Source: Myxococcales bacterium
Lineage (GTDB): Bacteria; Myxococcota_A; Polyangia; Polyangiales; Polyangiaceae
Direction: 5' to 3'
Length of the DNA stretch: 64,000 bases
Assembly: GCA_016706225.1 (NCBI GenBank)
Contig: JADJKB010000025.1
Location: 812,207-876,206 of the forward strand
The position numbers were made by a program, and so were the translations under genes. A model generated the notes under the pieces. That model saw only the letters and a list, made by a program, of their open reading frames with translations, had not been told where the DNA came from and made no database searches. Position 1 is the first letter of the stretch. Each line of letters starts with the position of its first letter. Below are positions 35,206 through 44,035 of this stretch, piece after piece.

Positions 35206-35807
35206 GGTGCCGCTGCCTGCTCGAGGACGAGGCGCAGCACGGGGTACGGAGCGAAATCGTGGACCACGCGAAAACCGCGCTTCGTGTAGAGCTCGAAGGG
35301 GCCGGTCCAGAGCTGCTCCGCAGGAACGTCGTCGGCGCGTCGCGGAAATGCCTCGACCTGTCGCGCGCCCGCGGCCCTTGCCAGCTGCAGCCCGGCGTCG
35401 AGCAGCAGACCTGCGACGCCCTGGCGTCGATGGGCTTCGTCGATCAGAAAACAACCGACGACCCAGCAGTGCTCGCGCTCCGCGTCGAAACACGGGAGCG
35501 CCTTGTACAGGCGCTGCTCGAACAGCTTCGGCACGACCTGCGCGGGAGTCAGCTTCATCCAACCGACGACGCGCTCTTGCTCATCGACGGCAACGACTCC
35601 CTGGAGCTGCTCGTCGGAGCGCACGAGGGCCGCCTCGAGCTCGGCGCGATTGTCGTCCGGGCGGTTCGCACAGCGGTCGAGCCATGCGTTCTTGTCGCCG
35701 TCGAAGTGCCAGTAACGACAGAAGCACGGCGAGTCCGTGCGCGCGAAGAGCTCGCTCAGCCCCGCGGCCTCAGCCGGGCTCACGCGCCGCACCCGAAGGT
35801 CGCTCAC
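35202..35807 (-). CDS. GNAT-family N-acetyltransferase
   Basis: This 201-residue protein has a GNAT fold with acetyl-CoA motif A visible as FLIDEAHRRQGVAGLLLDAG (R/QxxGxG/A variant). A Cys/Trp-rich N-terminal segment (PCFCRYWHFDGDKNAW) is distinctive and may shape the substrate site. The substrate is unknown. Its ATG overlaps the gatA stop and its stop overlaps the lipoprotein start, so it is tightly coupled in the gat unit. Confidence 0.8.
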   Translation of the reverse strand: MSDLRVRRVSPAEAAGLSELFARTDSPCFCRYWHFDGDKNAWLDRCANRPDDNRAELEAALVRSDEQLQGVVAVDEQERVVGWMKLTPAQVVPKLFEQRLYKALPCFDAEREHCWVVGCFLIDEAHRRQGVAGLLLDAGLQLARAAGARQVEAFPRRADDVPAEQLWTGPFELYTKRGFRVVHDFAPYPVLRLVLEQAAAP

Positions 35808-37300
35808 GCTGGGGCCTTTTCCCGAGAAAAATTGCTGTTTCGCTCACACGCGGCCAGGGCGGTGAACAGCCGGTCTTCGGCGAACGCAGGTGCGATCAGC
35901 TGCAGGCCGACGGGCAGCGCAGGCTGAGCGGCCGTGGCGCGCGTGAGCCCCACGGGCAGGGATGCGGCCGCGACGCCCGCCAGACTCGCGGGCAACGTGT
36001 ACACGTCCGCGAGGTACATCGCGAGCGGATCTTCGACTCGCTCGCCCAGCGTGAACGCAGGGCTCGGGCTGGTCGGTGTGGCGATCAGGTCGACCTCGCG
36101 GAAAGCCCGGGCGAAATCCCGCTGGATCAAGCGCCGCACCGCCTGCGCCTTGCGGTAGTACGCGTCGTAGTAGCCGGCGGACAAGACGTAGGTGCCGAGC
36201 AAGATGCGGCGTTTCACCTCGCGACCAAAGCCGCGCGAGCGTGTGGCTTCGTACATGGCTCCCAGCGCTGCGCCGGCGTCCTCCACCCGCAGACCAAAGC
36301 GCACCCCGTCGAAGCGCGCGAGGTTGCTCGAGGCCTCCGCCGTGGCCAGCACGTAATAGGTCGCGACCCCATGCTTCGTGTGGGGCATCTCGATCGGGAC
36401 CACGGTCGCGCCGTCGGCCTCCAGCCGCCCTGTCGCTGCCCGCACCTGCGCTTCGACCTCGGGATCGAGCCCGGCTCCGAAGTAGTCTTCGGGCACACCA
36501 ATGCGCAGCCCCCGCGGGTCGCGCTCACAGGCCGCCTCGAGATCCGGCAGCGGCGCCGTGGACGAGGTGGAGTCGGCCGGGTCATGGCCGGCGATGACTC
36601 CGAGCAGCCGCGCCGCGCTCTGCACATCCCGGGCAAACGGGCCGATTTGATCGAGGCTCGACGCAAACGCGACCAGGCCGAAGCGCGAGACGCGTCCGTA
36701 GCTGGGTTTGATGCCGACGGTTCCCGTGAGCGCCGCGGGTTGGCGGATCGAACCGCCGGTGTCGCTGCCGAGCGCGCCGCTCGCCAACCCTGCCGCGACG
36801 CTCACGGCGCTGCCGCCGCTCGAGCCGCCGGGGATGCGGCGCGGATCCCACGGGTTCTTCACCGGACCGAAGGCGCTATTTTCGTTGGACGAGCCCATCG
36901 CGAACTCGTCCATGTTCGTCTTGCCGACGAGCAGCGCATCGGCGGCACGCAGACGCGCCACCACCGTTGCGTCGAAGGGAGGACGCCAGCCGCTTGCGGC
37001 GCTGCCGTCGCGGGTCAGGATCTTGGAGCCCGCGGTCGTCGGTGCGTCCTTGGTACACAGCGCATCCTTCAAGGCGATGGGCACACCGGCGAGCGCGCCC
37101 AGGGGTTCACCGCGCGCGCGCCGGGCGTCGATATCGCGCGCGCAGCTCAGCGTGGCCGCCTCCGCGACGTGCAGGAAGGCATTGAGCTCGCCGTGGGCAG
37201 CGATGCGCGCCAGGCACTCCTTCGCCACGGCCTCCGCCGAGAGCTCGCCGGTCTGCACCGAGAGCGCCAGAGCGTGAATTGGTAGCTCGAGGGCGCTCAT
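35804..37300 (-). CDS. gatA: Asp-tRNA(Asn)/Glu-tRNA(Gln) amidotransferase subunit A
   Basis: This 498-residue amidase subunit produces ammonia from glutamine for transamidation of mischarged tRNA. The Ser-cisSer-Lys triad is visible: Lys in PIALKDALCTKD, cis-Ser in IPGGSSGGSAVSVAAG and nucleophile Ser in SDTGGSIRQPAA. ATG 37300 overlaps the gatC stop by 4 bases. Larger frames extending to 38.4 kb are antisense to other genes. gatB is not in the window, so the complex must be completed from another locus. Confidence 0.95.
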   Translation of the reverse strand: MSALELPIHALALSVQTGELSAEAVAKECLARIAAHGELNAFLHVAEAATLSCARDIDARRARGEPLGALAGVPIALKDALCTKDAPTTAGSKILTRDGSAASGWRPPFDATVVARLRAADALLVGKTNMDEFAMGSSNENSAFGPVKNPWDPRRIPGGSSGGSAVSVAAGLASGALGSDTGGSIRQPAALTGTVGIKPSYGRVSRFGLVAFASSLDQIGPFARDVQSAARLLGVIAGHDPADSTSSTAPLPDLEAACERDPRGLRIGVPEDYFGAGLDPEVEAQVRAATGRLEADGATVVPIEMPHTKHGVATYYVLATAEASSNLARFDGVRFGLRVEDAGAALGAMYEATRSRGFGREVKRRILLGTYVLSAGYYDAYYRKAQAVRRLIQRDFARAFREVDLIATPTSPSPAFTLGERVEDPLAMYLADVYTLPASLAGVAAASLPVGLTRATAAQPALPVGLQLIAPAFAEDRLFTALAACERNSNFSREKAPA

Positions 37301-37587
37301 GATTCGTCCACGAACGCCGGCACCGCGAAGGCGTCGTCCACGGTCCGCGGCGCGGCGGCGAGGGCGGCTTCGTGCGTCAGTCCGGGGCATGGGACGTCGT
37401 CGCGGAGCGGCGCTGGAAGCGCGTCGACGACGTCGGCCTCGACGCTGCTCGTGTCTACCTCGCGCAGCTCCTGAACGTAGTCGACGATGCGGCTGAGCTC
37501 GTCGGCCAGTCGCGGCAGCTCTTCGTCCCCGAGCCGCAGGCGGGCGAGCCGAGCCACACGTTCGACATCCTCTCGGCTGATGGCCAT
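37297..37587 (-). CDS. gatC: Asp-tRNA(Asn)/Glu-tRNA(Gln) amidotransferase subunit C
   Basis: This 96-residue protein begins at ATG 37587 with ISREDVERVARLARLRLGDEE, the typical GatC N-terminal helices, and continues VDYVQELREVDTSSVEA. It stabilises GatA in the GatCAB complex. First gene of a leftward operon gatC-gatA-GNAT-lipoprotein. The 88 bases upstream are shared with the divergent DUF4190-type gene and should hold both promoters. Confidence 0.93.
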   Translation of the reverse strand: MAISREDVERVARLARLRLGDEELPRLADELSRIVDYVQELREVDTSSVEADVVDALPAPLRDDVPCPGLTHEAALAAAPRTVDDAFAVPAFVDES

Positions 37588-37675
37588 ACGGTCGCGGACC
37601 GTAAAACAAGCGCCCGCGACAGAAAAGCAGCGCAGTCCCTCGCCAGCGCTCGGGCGGCTGAGGTACAAGGCGAAC

Positions 37676-38218
37676 ATGAGCGTCGAGCTCCCGGATCGCG
37701 GGGCGCAGGGTGGCGGGTGGGGACCTCCGGGTGGCTACGGCCCGCCGGGCGCTCCTCCTCCTGGCGGTTACGGTCCCCCGGGCGCGCCGCCGGGCGGTTA
37801 CGGTCCCCCGGGCGCGCCGCCGGGCGGTTACGGTCCCCCGGGAGGCGGCGGCTTTCAACCGCCGGGCGGGTACGCGCCGCCGGGTGGCGGTGGCAAGCCC
37901 ATCACGGGCGGCAAACAGACGATGGCGCTGCACGCCATGACCATCGATCCGACCACGGGCATGCCCAAGGGAGAAAAACCTCCGGCGAGCCCGGCGGCGG
38001 TGCTCGCGCTCGTGTGCGGCATCCTGATGTGCCTGGGGCCGCTGACCGGCATCCCCGCGATCGTCGCCGGCATCATCGCGCGCAAGGCGGCGAAGCGGGA
38101 CCCCGCCAACGTCGGCGGTGGTGGCCTGGCAATCGCCGGCATCATCCTCGGCATCGTCAATTTGCTCGGCTGGACGGCGTACTTCTTCGTTGCGGTCCTG
38201 GCCATGCTGCTCTCCTGA
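37676..38218 (+). CDS. DUF4190-like membrane protein with PGGYGPPGAP repeats
   Basis: This 180-residue protein has a Gly/Pro/Tyr-rich N-terminal half made of tandem 10-residue units (GGYGPPGAPP) and then two transmembrane helices (AAVLALVCGILMCLGPLTG and GLAIAGIILGIVNLLG) separated by IARKAAKRDP, the layout of DUF4190 proteins. Function is unknown. Such tails are thought to mediate weak multivalent interactions. Divergent from gatC and followed by the second kinase gene on the same strand. Confidence 0.75.
   Translation: MSVELPDRGAQGGGWGPPGGYGPPGAPPPGGYGPPGAPPGGYGPPGAPPGGYGPPGGGGFQPPGGYAPPGGGGKPITGGKQTMALHAMTIDPTTGMPKGEKPPASPAAVLALVCGILMCLGPLTGIPAIVAGIIARKAAKRDPANVGGGGLAIAGIILGIVNLLGWTAYFFVAVLAMLLS
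37760..37850 (+). repeat. 30-bp in-frame coding repeat
   Basis: Three nearly identical 30-bp units based on GGCGGTTACGGTCCCCCGGG encode the GGYGPPGAPP repeats of the DUF4190-like protein. The near-identity at third positions points to recent expansion by slippage. Confidence 0.75.
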
Positions 38219-38357
38219 AAACCCGCGCAACTGACGCGGTCGCCCCTCCGAAGGGCGGTGCGTGCGCGGGAACCAGGCACGCTCTCGACGCTCAGGCGGC
38301 TCGGCGATAGGCTCGACAATGGTGTCGGCCCGCCCTGCGCGCCCGGCGCCGCGACGC

Positions 38358-40295
38358 ATGAGCCGCGAGTTCGCAGACGGACAGATCGTGCCCGGCACAC
38401 GTTACCGGGTGCTGGGGCACCTCGGCTCGGGGGGCATGGGTTCGGTGTACCTGGTCGAGCACACCGAGCTCGGCAAGAGCTTCGTGCTCAAGGCCCTGTT
38501 CCGTGAGCTGGCGGGCCGCAAAGATCTGGTCGGTCGCCTGCGGCAAGAGTGGCGGGCGCTGGCGCGGCTGAACCACGCGAACATCGTCAACGTCACCGAC
38601 GCGGGCACCAGCGACAACGGCGTGCCGTTCTACGTGATGGAGCGCGTCGAGGGTGAGACGCTGGCCGATCTGTTACGGCGCGAGCACGCCCTCGGCATCC
38701 CGCGCGCCATCGGGCTGACGATCGCCGTGCTCGAAGGCCTGGCGGCTGCGCACGAGATTGGCATCGTGCATCGCGACGTGAAGCCGCCGAACATCTTCGT
38801 GGTCGCCGGCGGTGGTGTCAGGTTGCTCGACTTCGGCATCGCCAAGCTCGCGGATCAGAGCGCCGAGGTGATCACGGCGCGCGGTGTCGCCATCGGCACA
38901 CCCCGCTACATGTCGCCGGAGCAAGCCAAGGGGCGCTCGGTGGACGCACGAGCCGATCTGTACGCCGTGGGTCTCGTGCTCTACGAGGCCATCGCCGGCG
39001 CCGGACCGTTCGATGATGCGCGGGACGCCAACGAGCTCTTGCTCTCGCACCTGACGAAGCCCGTGCCGCCGCTCTCGAATTTTCATCGCGGCGTCAGTGC
39101 CCAGCTGGACGACATCGTGAGCAGCCTGCTCGCGAAAGATCCGAGCGCGCGACCCAGCAGCGCAAAACAGGTGGCTGCGTCGCTGAAGGCGCTGATCAAG
39201 CGAGCGGCGACGCTGCCGTCCACGGGCGGGGCGACCCCGGAGGCGCACTACGACGCGGTGACCCAGGGTCAGGTGACGGCCTTGCCCTCCACTCGGCCGG
39301 ACGGCGTGGCAGGTCGCAGCTCACAGCCGCCGACGACGGAGCCGCCGACGGTCGAGGCCCCGCTGGTCGCGGGGTCCGCGGTGCGACGCAGCGTCCCGCC
39401 GGCGGTGGGTGACACGACCTTGATCGGCGGCACACCCGTCACGGGCGGCACGACGTTGTCCGCAACGGCCGACACCGAAGCGGGACTCGAGTGGGCGAAG
39501 GAAGGCTTCTCGACCATCGCCGCCGAGAGTGAGGTGGCGTCGCTCGGGGTCGAACACACCGCGATCGCGGCGGCACCGCCGTCCGCAGTCGCAGTCGGCC
39601 CGGCGGGAGATGAAGACCGCACGCTTCCCATCGACGAACCCGCGGGCCTTCCGCCGAACGAAGCACCGACCCGCACCTCGGTCCCCGCAGCGGCGCTCGT
39701 CACCCCGCGTCCGGTCGCGCGCTCGATGCCCGACGTGTCGCCGTTGCCGAATCACTTCTTCGCCGAGACCCCTCCGCCGTTCATGACGGCGACGCCTCCT
39801 CCATCCAGCTCGACCCCTCAGGTCAGTCGCGCGCCGCTGTATCTCGGGCTGCTCTCGCTCTTGATCTTGATCGGAGGCGTCGGCGCGTTCGTGGTGATCA
39901 AGTCCGTGCGCGGTCACGCCGACGACGCACCGATCGAAGCCGTCGCGGCGCAGCCTGCGTCGACCGCGGACCCTGCCTCGACTGCGGTCGACCCAGCGGC
40001 GGAGCCTGCGTCGCCTGCGGGCAGCCCAGCGGCGGCTCCAGCCTCGACCGGGAGCGTCGCCGAGCAGGAAACCCCGAGCCCTAGCGCCGGCCCTCGCCCG
40101 TCGGGTGCTGCGCCTTCGGCCGTGGCCCAGGGTGTTGCTCCGAAGCCCGTCGCGGCGCCCCCGGCCGCGGCTGAGCCCAAGCCCCGGGTCGAAAATAGTC
40201 CCCAGAAAACCCCTGAAAAACCCGCAGCAAAGCCCGCCGTGCCTACGTCGAAGCCCAAGCCGGTGGGCAGCAAGCTGCCGGCCTCGGGACTCTGA
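38358..40295 (+). CDS. Membrane-anchored Ser/Thr protein kinase
   Basis: This 645-residue protein has a complete PknB-like kinase domain: GSGGMGSVY (23-31), Lys45, HRDVKPPN (138-145), DFG (158-160) and YMSPEQA. It is followed by a Pro/Thr-rich linker (about 275-490), one transmembrane helix (about 495-515, LGLLSLLILIGGVGAFVV) and an Ala/Pro/Ser-rich extracytoplasmic tail (VAAQPASTADPASTAV). The topology is that of bacterial signalling kinases with an outside sensor tail, although no sensor domain is recognisable. ATG 38358 is used. A longer frame would add a low-complexity N-terminus. Confidence 0.85.
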   Translation: MSREFADGQIVPGTRYRVLGHLGSGGMGSVYLVEHTELGKSFVLKALFRELAGRKDLVGRLRQEWRALARLNHANIVNVTDAGTSDNGVPFYVMERVEGETLADLLRREHALGIPRAIGLTIAVLEGLAAAHEIGIVHRDVKPPNIFVVAGGGVRLLDFGIAKLADQSAEVITARGVAIGTPRYMSPEQAKGRSVDARADLYAVGLVLYEAIAGAGPFDDARDANELLLSHLTKPVPPLSNFHRGVSAQLDDIVSSLLAKDPSARPSSAKQVAASLKALIKRAATLPSTGGATPEAHYDAVTQGQVTALPSTRPDGVAGRSSQPPTTEPPTVEAPLVAGSAVRRSVPPAVGDTTLIGGTPVTGGTTLSATADTEAGLEWAKEGFSTIAAESEVASLGVEHTAIAAAPPSAVAVGPAGDEDRTLPIDEPAGLPPNEAPTRTSVPAAALVTPRPVARSMPDVSPLPNHFFAETPPPFMTATPPPSSSTPQVSRAPLYLGLLSLLILIGGVGAFVVIKSVRGHADDAPIEAVAAQPASTADPASTAVDPAAEPASPAGSPAAAPASTGSVAEQETPSPSAGPRPSGAAPSAVAQGVAPKPVAAPPAAAEPKPRVENSPQKTPEKPAAKPAVPTSKPKPVGSKLPASGL

Positions 40296-40352
40296 GGCGC
40301 CCGACCTCGGGACTCTGAGGCGGTCGGTGTCGGGACTTTGAGGCGGTCCGTG
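40284..40352 (+). repeat. Three 23-bp tandem repeats over the kinase stop codon
   Basis: TCGGGACTCTGAGGC recurs at 40284, 40307 and 40330 (the third with one substitution), an exact 23-bp period. The first copy contains the kinase stop codon (CTC TGA), so the unit duplicated the end of the gene. Confidence 0.7.
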
Positions 40353-40515
40353 CTGGACGATTTCGGAATCGTGCCGTAAGTTCCGCGCCCCTTGACCGGG
40401 TCCGCTCGGCCAAGGAGACCCCACGTCTCGAGCGCGAACGACCGGGATCGGTGTTCGGTGAGCAAGTAGCTACACCGGGCTCCCCGGCGCGGGACGGAGG
40501 AATAACCGGAAAGGA

Positions 40516-41418
40516 ATGCGCATCATGACCGAAAATCCCGAAACGACGTCCGAAGTGTCCACGGCGGCCCCGCCGCCCACCGCAGTGCTCGCCGCCGAGC
40601 GCGCCCAACTCGAGACCCGCGAGCCCCGCGATCCAGCGAACCCGCTGTCGGTGCGCGATCTGTTCGAGGCCGGCACGCACTTTGGTCACCAGACCAAGCG
40701 CTGGAACCCGAAGATGCGCCCGTACATCTACGGCGCACGCAGCGGCATTCACATCATCGATCTCGATCAGACCACGCGCCTCTTCAAGCGTGCGTTCGAC
40801 TTCCTCGCGGACACGGTGTCGCGCGGCGGGCACGTGCTGTTCGTCGGCACCAAGCGCCAGGCTGCGGACATCGTCGCCGAAGAGGCACGCCGCGCCGGGC
40901 AGTTCTTCGTGACCAACCGCTGGCTCGGCGGCACGCTCACCAACTTCCGCACCATCAAGGGCGGCCTCGAGCGCCTGCGCACGCTGGAGCGCATGAAAGA
41001 GGACGGCACCTACCTGCAGTTGCCGAAGAAGGAGACCGTCAAGCTCGAGAAAGAGCGGCTGCGTCTCGAGAAGTACATCGGTGGCCTCAAGGGCATGGGC
41101 TCGGTGCCGAGCGCCGTGTTCGTGGTCGATCCGGCGCAGGAGCTGATCGCCGTCGCCGAGGCGCGCCGGCTGCACGTGCCGATCGTGGCCATCACGGACA
41201 CGAACTGTGATCCGGATCGGGTGGACTACCTGATCCCGGGCAACGACGACGCCATCCGCTCGGTGCGGTTGGTGACGGCGGCGGTGGCCGACGCCTGCAT
41301 TTACGGCGCGGCACGTCGTCGCGAGCACGCCCCGTCGCGCGAGCGCGAGGGTGGCGGTGCGTCCCAGGGTCCCGTGGGCGCCGAGGTCATGTACCAGCGG
41401 CGTACGGGCGAGAGCTGA
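40516..41418 (+). CDS. rpsB: 30S ribosomal protein S2
   Basis: This 300-residue protein has S2 signatures: VRDLFEAGTHFGHQTKRWNPKM, IHIIDLDQT, FVGTKRQAADIVAEEA, NRWLGGTLTNF and PVIVAITDTNCDP-like VPIVAITDTNCDPDRVDYLIPGND split across the domain. It has a 30-residue N-terminal extension and an acidic/basic tail relative to E. coli S2. ATG 40525 has a better spaced AAGGA site than ATG 40516 and may be the real start. Followed 20 bases later by tsf, the standard order. Confidence 0.96.
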   Translation: MRIMTENPETTSEVSTAAPPPTAVLAAERAQLETREPRDPANPLSVRDLFEAGTHFGHQTKRWNPKMRPYIYGARSGIHIIDLDQTTRLFKRAFDFLADTVSRGGHVLFVGTKRQAADIVAEEARRAGQFFVTNRWLGGTLTNFRTIKGGLERLRTLERMKEDGTYLQLPKKETVKLEKERLRLEKYIGGLKGMGSVPSAVFVVDPAQELIAVAEARRLHVPIVAITDTNCDPDRVDYLIPGNDDAIRSVRLVTAAVADACIYGAARRREHAPSREREGGGASQGPVGAEVMYQRRTGES

Positions 41419-41438
41419 GTTTCAAGGAGAAGGCAACG

Positions 41439-42365
41439 ATGAGCCAGATCAGCATGCAGCAGGTCAAGGAGCTTCGGGAGCGCACCGCGGCGGGTCTGAA
41501 CGACTGCCGGAGCGCGCTCATGGAGTCGTCCGGTGACATGGAAAAGGCCGTCGAGATCATCCTGAAGAAGGGTCTCGCAAAGAGTGCCAAGCGCGCCGGC
41601 GCGGTTGCGACGGAGGGCGAGGTTGCGGCCTGGGTCGCGGCCGACGGTCTCGCCGGCGTCCTCGTCGAGGTGAACATCCAGACGGATTTTGCGGCGCGCA
41701 ACGACGACTTCAAGGCGTTCGTGCAGAAGATCGTCGACGTGGCCAGCAAGGCGAAGGCCGGCGCGGATCTCAGCGCGGAGCCCTTCCCCGGTGGTGGCAC
41801 CGTCGAAGAGAACCGTCAGGCGCTCGTGGGCAAGCTCGGTGAGAACATCATCGTGCGGCGCTGGGAGCGGATCGCGGTCGACGGCGGCAAGGTGCACGCC
41901 TACGTGCACATGGGCGGCAAGGTCGGCGTCTTGGTCGCGGTGCAGGCCACTGCGGCCGGCGCGGCGGCGAAGCCCGAGTTCGTCAAGTTCATCGACGACC
42001 TCGCGATGCAGGCTGCTGCGATGAGTCCCCAGTGGCTTGCCAAGGCGGACGTGCCCACGGCCGAGAGCGACAAACAGCGCGCCATCTACGACGCGCAGCT
42101 GATCGAAGAGGGCAAGCCCGACGCGGCGCGCCCCAAGATCATCGAGGGCAAGCTGAACAAGTGGATGAAGGAGGTCTGCCTGCTCGAGCAAGAGAGTGTG
42201 ATCGAGTCTGGCAAGACCATCGATCAGCTCCGCGCCGAGCTTGCCAAGGCGCTCGACGGCGACGTGTCGGTGAAACAGTTCGCGCGCTTCCAGCTCGGCG
42301 AAGGCATCGACAAGCCGCAAGGCGAAGACTTCGCAGCCGAGGTCGCAAAGATGGCCGGCAACTAG
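41439..42365 (+). CDS. tsf: Elongation factor Ts
   Basis: This 308-residue guanine-nucleotide exchange factor for EF-Tu has an N-terminal UBA-like domain (VKELRERTAAGLNDCRSALM) and the core signature VEVNIQTDFAARND, in the place of the usual TDFVARN. A strong AAGGAGAAGG site precedes the ATG. Length matches the family. It ends the rpsB-tsf operon, after which a 671-base non-coding stretch begins. Confidence 0.96.
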   Translation: MSQISMQQVKELRERTAAGLNDCRSALMESSGDMEKAVEIILKKGLAKSAKRAGAVATEGEVAAWVAADGLAGVLVEVNIQTDFAARNDDFKAFVQKIVDVASKAKAGADLSAEPFPGGGTVEENRQALVGKLGENIIVRRWERIAVDGGKVHAYVHMGGKVGVLVAVQATAAGAAAKPEFVKFIDDLAMQAAAMSPQWLAKADVPTAESDKQRAIYDAQLIEEGKPDAARPKIIEGKLNKWMKEVCLLEQESVIESGKTIDQLRAELAKALDGDVSVKQFARFQLGEGIDKPQGEDFAAEVAKMAGN

Positions 42366-42454
42366 GCCAACGCGTCCGGCCCGCGCGCGGGCAATCGGAC
42401 AGACGAGCGCGTCGGGCGAGAGCTCGGCGCGCTTTTCTGCGTTTGGGGTTCGCG

Positions 42455-42625
42455 CGGGCGTGCGGGCGGGAGCGAGGGCGGGGGCGAGGGCGGGGGCGCG
42501 GGCGGGGGCGGGGGCGGGGGCGAGGGGGGGCGGGGGCGAGGGCGAGGGCGGGGGTGGGGCGAGGGCGGGGGCGGGGGGGGGGGGGGGGGGGCGGGGGCGG
42601 GGGCGGGGGGGCGAGGGGCAGGGGC
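42455..42625. repeat. G-rich tract with a run of about 19 G
   Basis: About 170 bases of GGGCGA/GGGGGC microsatellite on the plus strand with almost no T, ending in an uninterrupted G run (about 42573-42591). It can form several G-quadruplexes. It follows the tsf stop by about 90 bases. Open frames through it are compositional artefacts. Confidence 0.85.
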
Positions 42626-42682
42626 GCAGGACAACACATCGCTGACACTTTCCACTCCTGCCAGGGCATGCCCCGACGCTGA

Positions 42683-42994
42683 GAGCGTCAAGGACATCCT
42701 GAGACCGGGAGCATCAAGGATGTCCTGGGACCAGGAGCGTCAAGGACGTCCTGGGACCGGGAGCATCAAGGAGGTCCTGGGACCGGGAGCGCCAAGACCG
42801 TCCTGGGACCGGGAGCGCCAAGGACGTCCTGGGACCGGGAGCATCAAGGAGGTCCTGGGACTGGGAGCATCAAGGACGTCCTGGGACCGGGAGCGTCAAG
42901 GACGTCCTGGGACCGGGAGCATCAAGGAGGTCCTGGGACCGGGAGCGTCAAGGATGTCCTGGGACCGGGAGCATCAAGGATGTCCTGGGACTGC
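42683..42994. repeat. Twelve exact-period 26-bp tandem repeats, each with a palindrome
   Basis: Twelve units of exactly 26 bp start at 42683, 42709, 42735 and so on to 42969. Each contains AGGA-NN-TCCT (with one variant, unit 5). The common form AGGACGTCCT is a perfect 10-bp palindrome. Units differ mainly at GAGCAT/GAGCGT/GAGCGC and at the two central bases of the palindrome. No CRISPR-like unique spacers exist: the units are contiguous. The remaining bases of 42366-43036 hold no gene I can support. Confidence 0.9.
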
Positions 42995-43036
42995 GCCCAT
43001 TGCGTGGCGGCCGCGCGCACCCCGGGGTCAGCTGGG

Positions 43037-44035
43037 TCACCCGGTCGCCGTGGCCCGCGCGCGCTCCACGTACCAGCGCACCGTGTCGCGGAGCCCGGCC
43101 TCCAGCTCGTGTTCCGGCCGCCAGCCGAGCTCCTCCCGGAGCTTGCTCGCATCGATGGCGTAGCGCCGATCGTGCCCTGCGCGGTCCGGTACGAAGTTTA
43201 TCAGCTCGCGGCTTCGTCCCGGGCGCCGTCCCATCACCTCGTCGACCGCGTCCGCGATCCGCTCCACCAGCCGCAGGTTCGCCCACTCGTTGTTCGCACC
43301 GACGTTGTAGGTCTCGCCGACGCGCCCGCGCTCGAGCACCGTCCACAGCGCACGGCAATGATCCTCGACGTGCAGCCAATCCCGAACGTTCATGCCGTCG
43401 CCGTACACCGGGATCGGCTCTTCGCGAATCGCGGCGCCGATCACCGTTGGGATGAGCTTCTCGGCATGCTGATACGGTCCGTAGTTGTTCGAACAATTCG
43501 TGACCAGCACCGGCAGCCCGTAGGTGTGGTGATACGCGCGCACCAACATGTCCGCCCCGGCCTTGCTCGCGGAGTAGGGCGAACGCGGTGAGTACGGCGT
43601 GCTTTCGCTGAACAGCCCCTCTCTACCCAAGCTCCCGTAGACCTCGTCCGTCGAGACATGCAGCAGCCGCTCGCCTCCGCCGCTCGGCCAGCACGCGCGC
43701 GCCGCCTCCAGCAGGTTGAACGTCCCGATCACGTTGGTGTGCATGAAGGCGCCCGGAGCCGCGATGGAGCGGTCGACGTGAGACTCCGCCGCCAGGTGCA
43801 TCACCCGCGTGATGGCGTGGCGCCGCATGGTGTCGAGCACGCGGTCGGCGTCCCGCAGATCGACCTGTTCGAAGACGTAGCGCGCATCGCCATCAACCCC
43901 CGCGAGGTTCTGCAAGTTCCCGGCATAAGTGAGGCAGTCGAGATTCACGAGCCGTTCGAGCTGCGGTTGCGCCAACAAGTACCGGACGAGATTCGACCCG
44001 ATGAACCCCGCACCGCCCGTGACCAGCACCCTCAT
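43037..44035 (-). CDS. rfbB: dTDP-glucose 4,6-dehydratase
   Basis: This 332-residue extended SDR enzyme converts dTDP-glucose to dTDP-4-keto-6-deoxyglucose. It shows the NAD loop VTGGAGFIGSNLV, catalytic Thr-Asp-Glu in HVSTDEVYGSL, YxxxK in SPYSASKAGADM and the family segment TNCSNNYGPYQHAEKLIPT. ATG 44035 overlaps the stop of the preceding 25-codon mini-ORF. It is the last gene of a leftward rfbA-rfbD-like-rfbB operon. Confidence 0.95.
   Translation of the reverse strand: MRVLVTGGAGFIGSNLVRYLLAQPQLERLVNLDCLTYAGNLQNLAGVDGDARYVFEQVDLRDADRVLDTMRRHAITRVMHLAAESHVDRSIAAPGAFMHTNVIGTFNLLEAARACWPSGGGERLLHVSTDEVYGSLGREGLFSESTPYSPRSPYSASKAGADMLVRAYHHTYGLPVLVTNCSNNYGPYQHAEKLIPTVIGAAIREEPIPVYGDGMNVRDWLHVEDHCRALWTVLERGRVGETYNVGANNEWANLRLVERIADAVDEVMGRRPGRSRELINFVPDRAGHDRRYAIDASKLREELGWRPEHELEAGLRDTVRWYVERARATATG

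Noticed and set aside
35804..38398. 864-codon frame extending gatA upstream
   Set aside because: The extension is antisense to the DUF4190-like gene and kinase start, and gatC overlaps the ATG at 37300, the natural GatA start.
42683..42994. CRISPR array
   Set aside because: Units are contiguous and nearly identical with no unique spacers, and no cas genes are present.
42720..43163. Open frame across the 26-bp array, giving a repetitive Trp/Asp/Arg/Gly-rich 147-residue protein
   Set aside because: The frame stays open only because the 26-bp unit lacks stops in its three phases. It has no ribosome binding site and its end runs into rfbB on the opposite strand.
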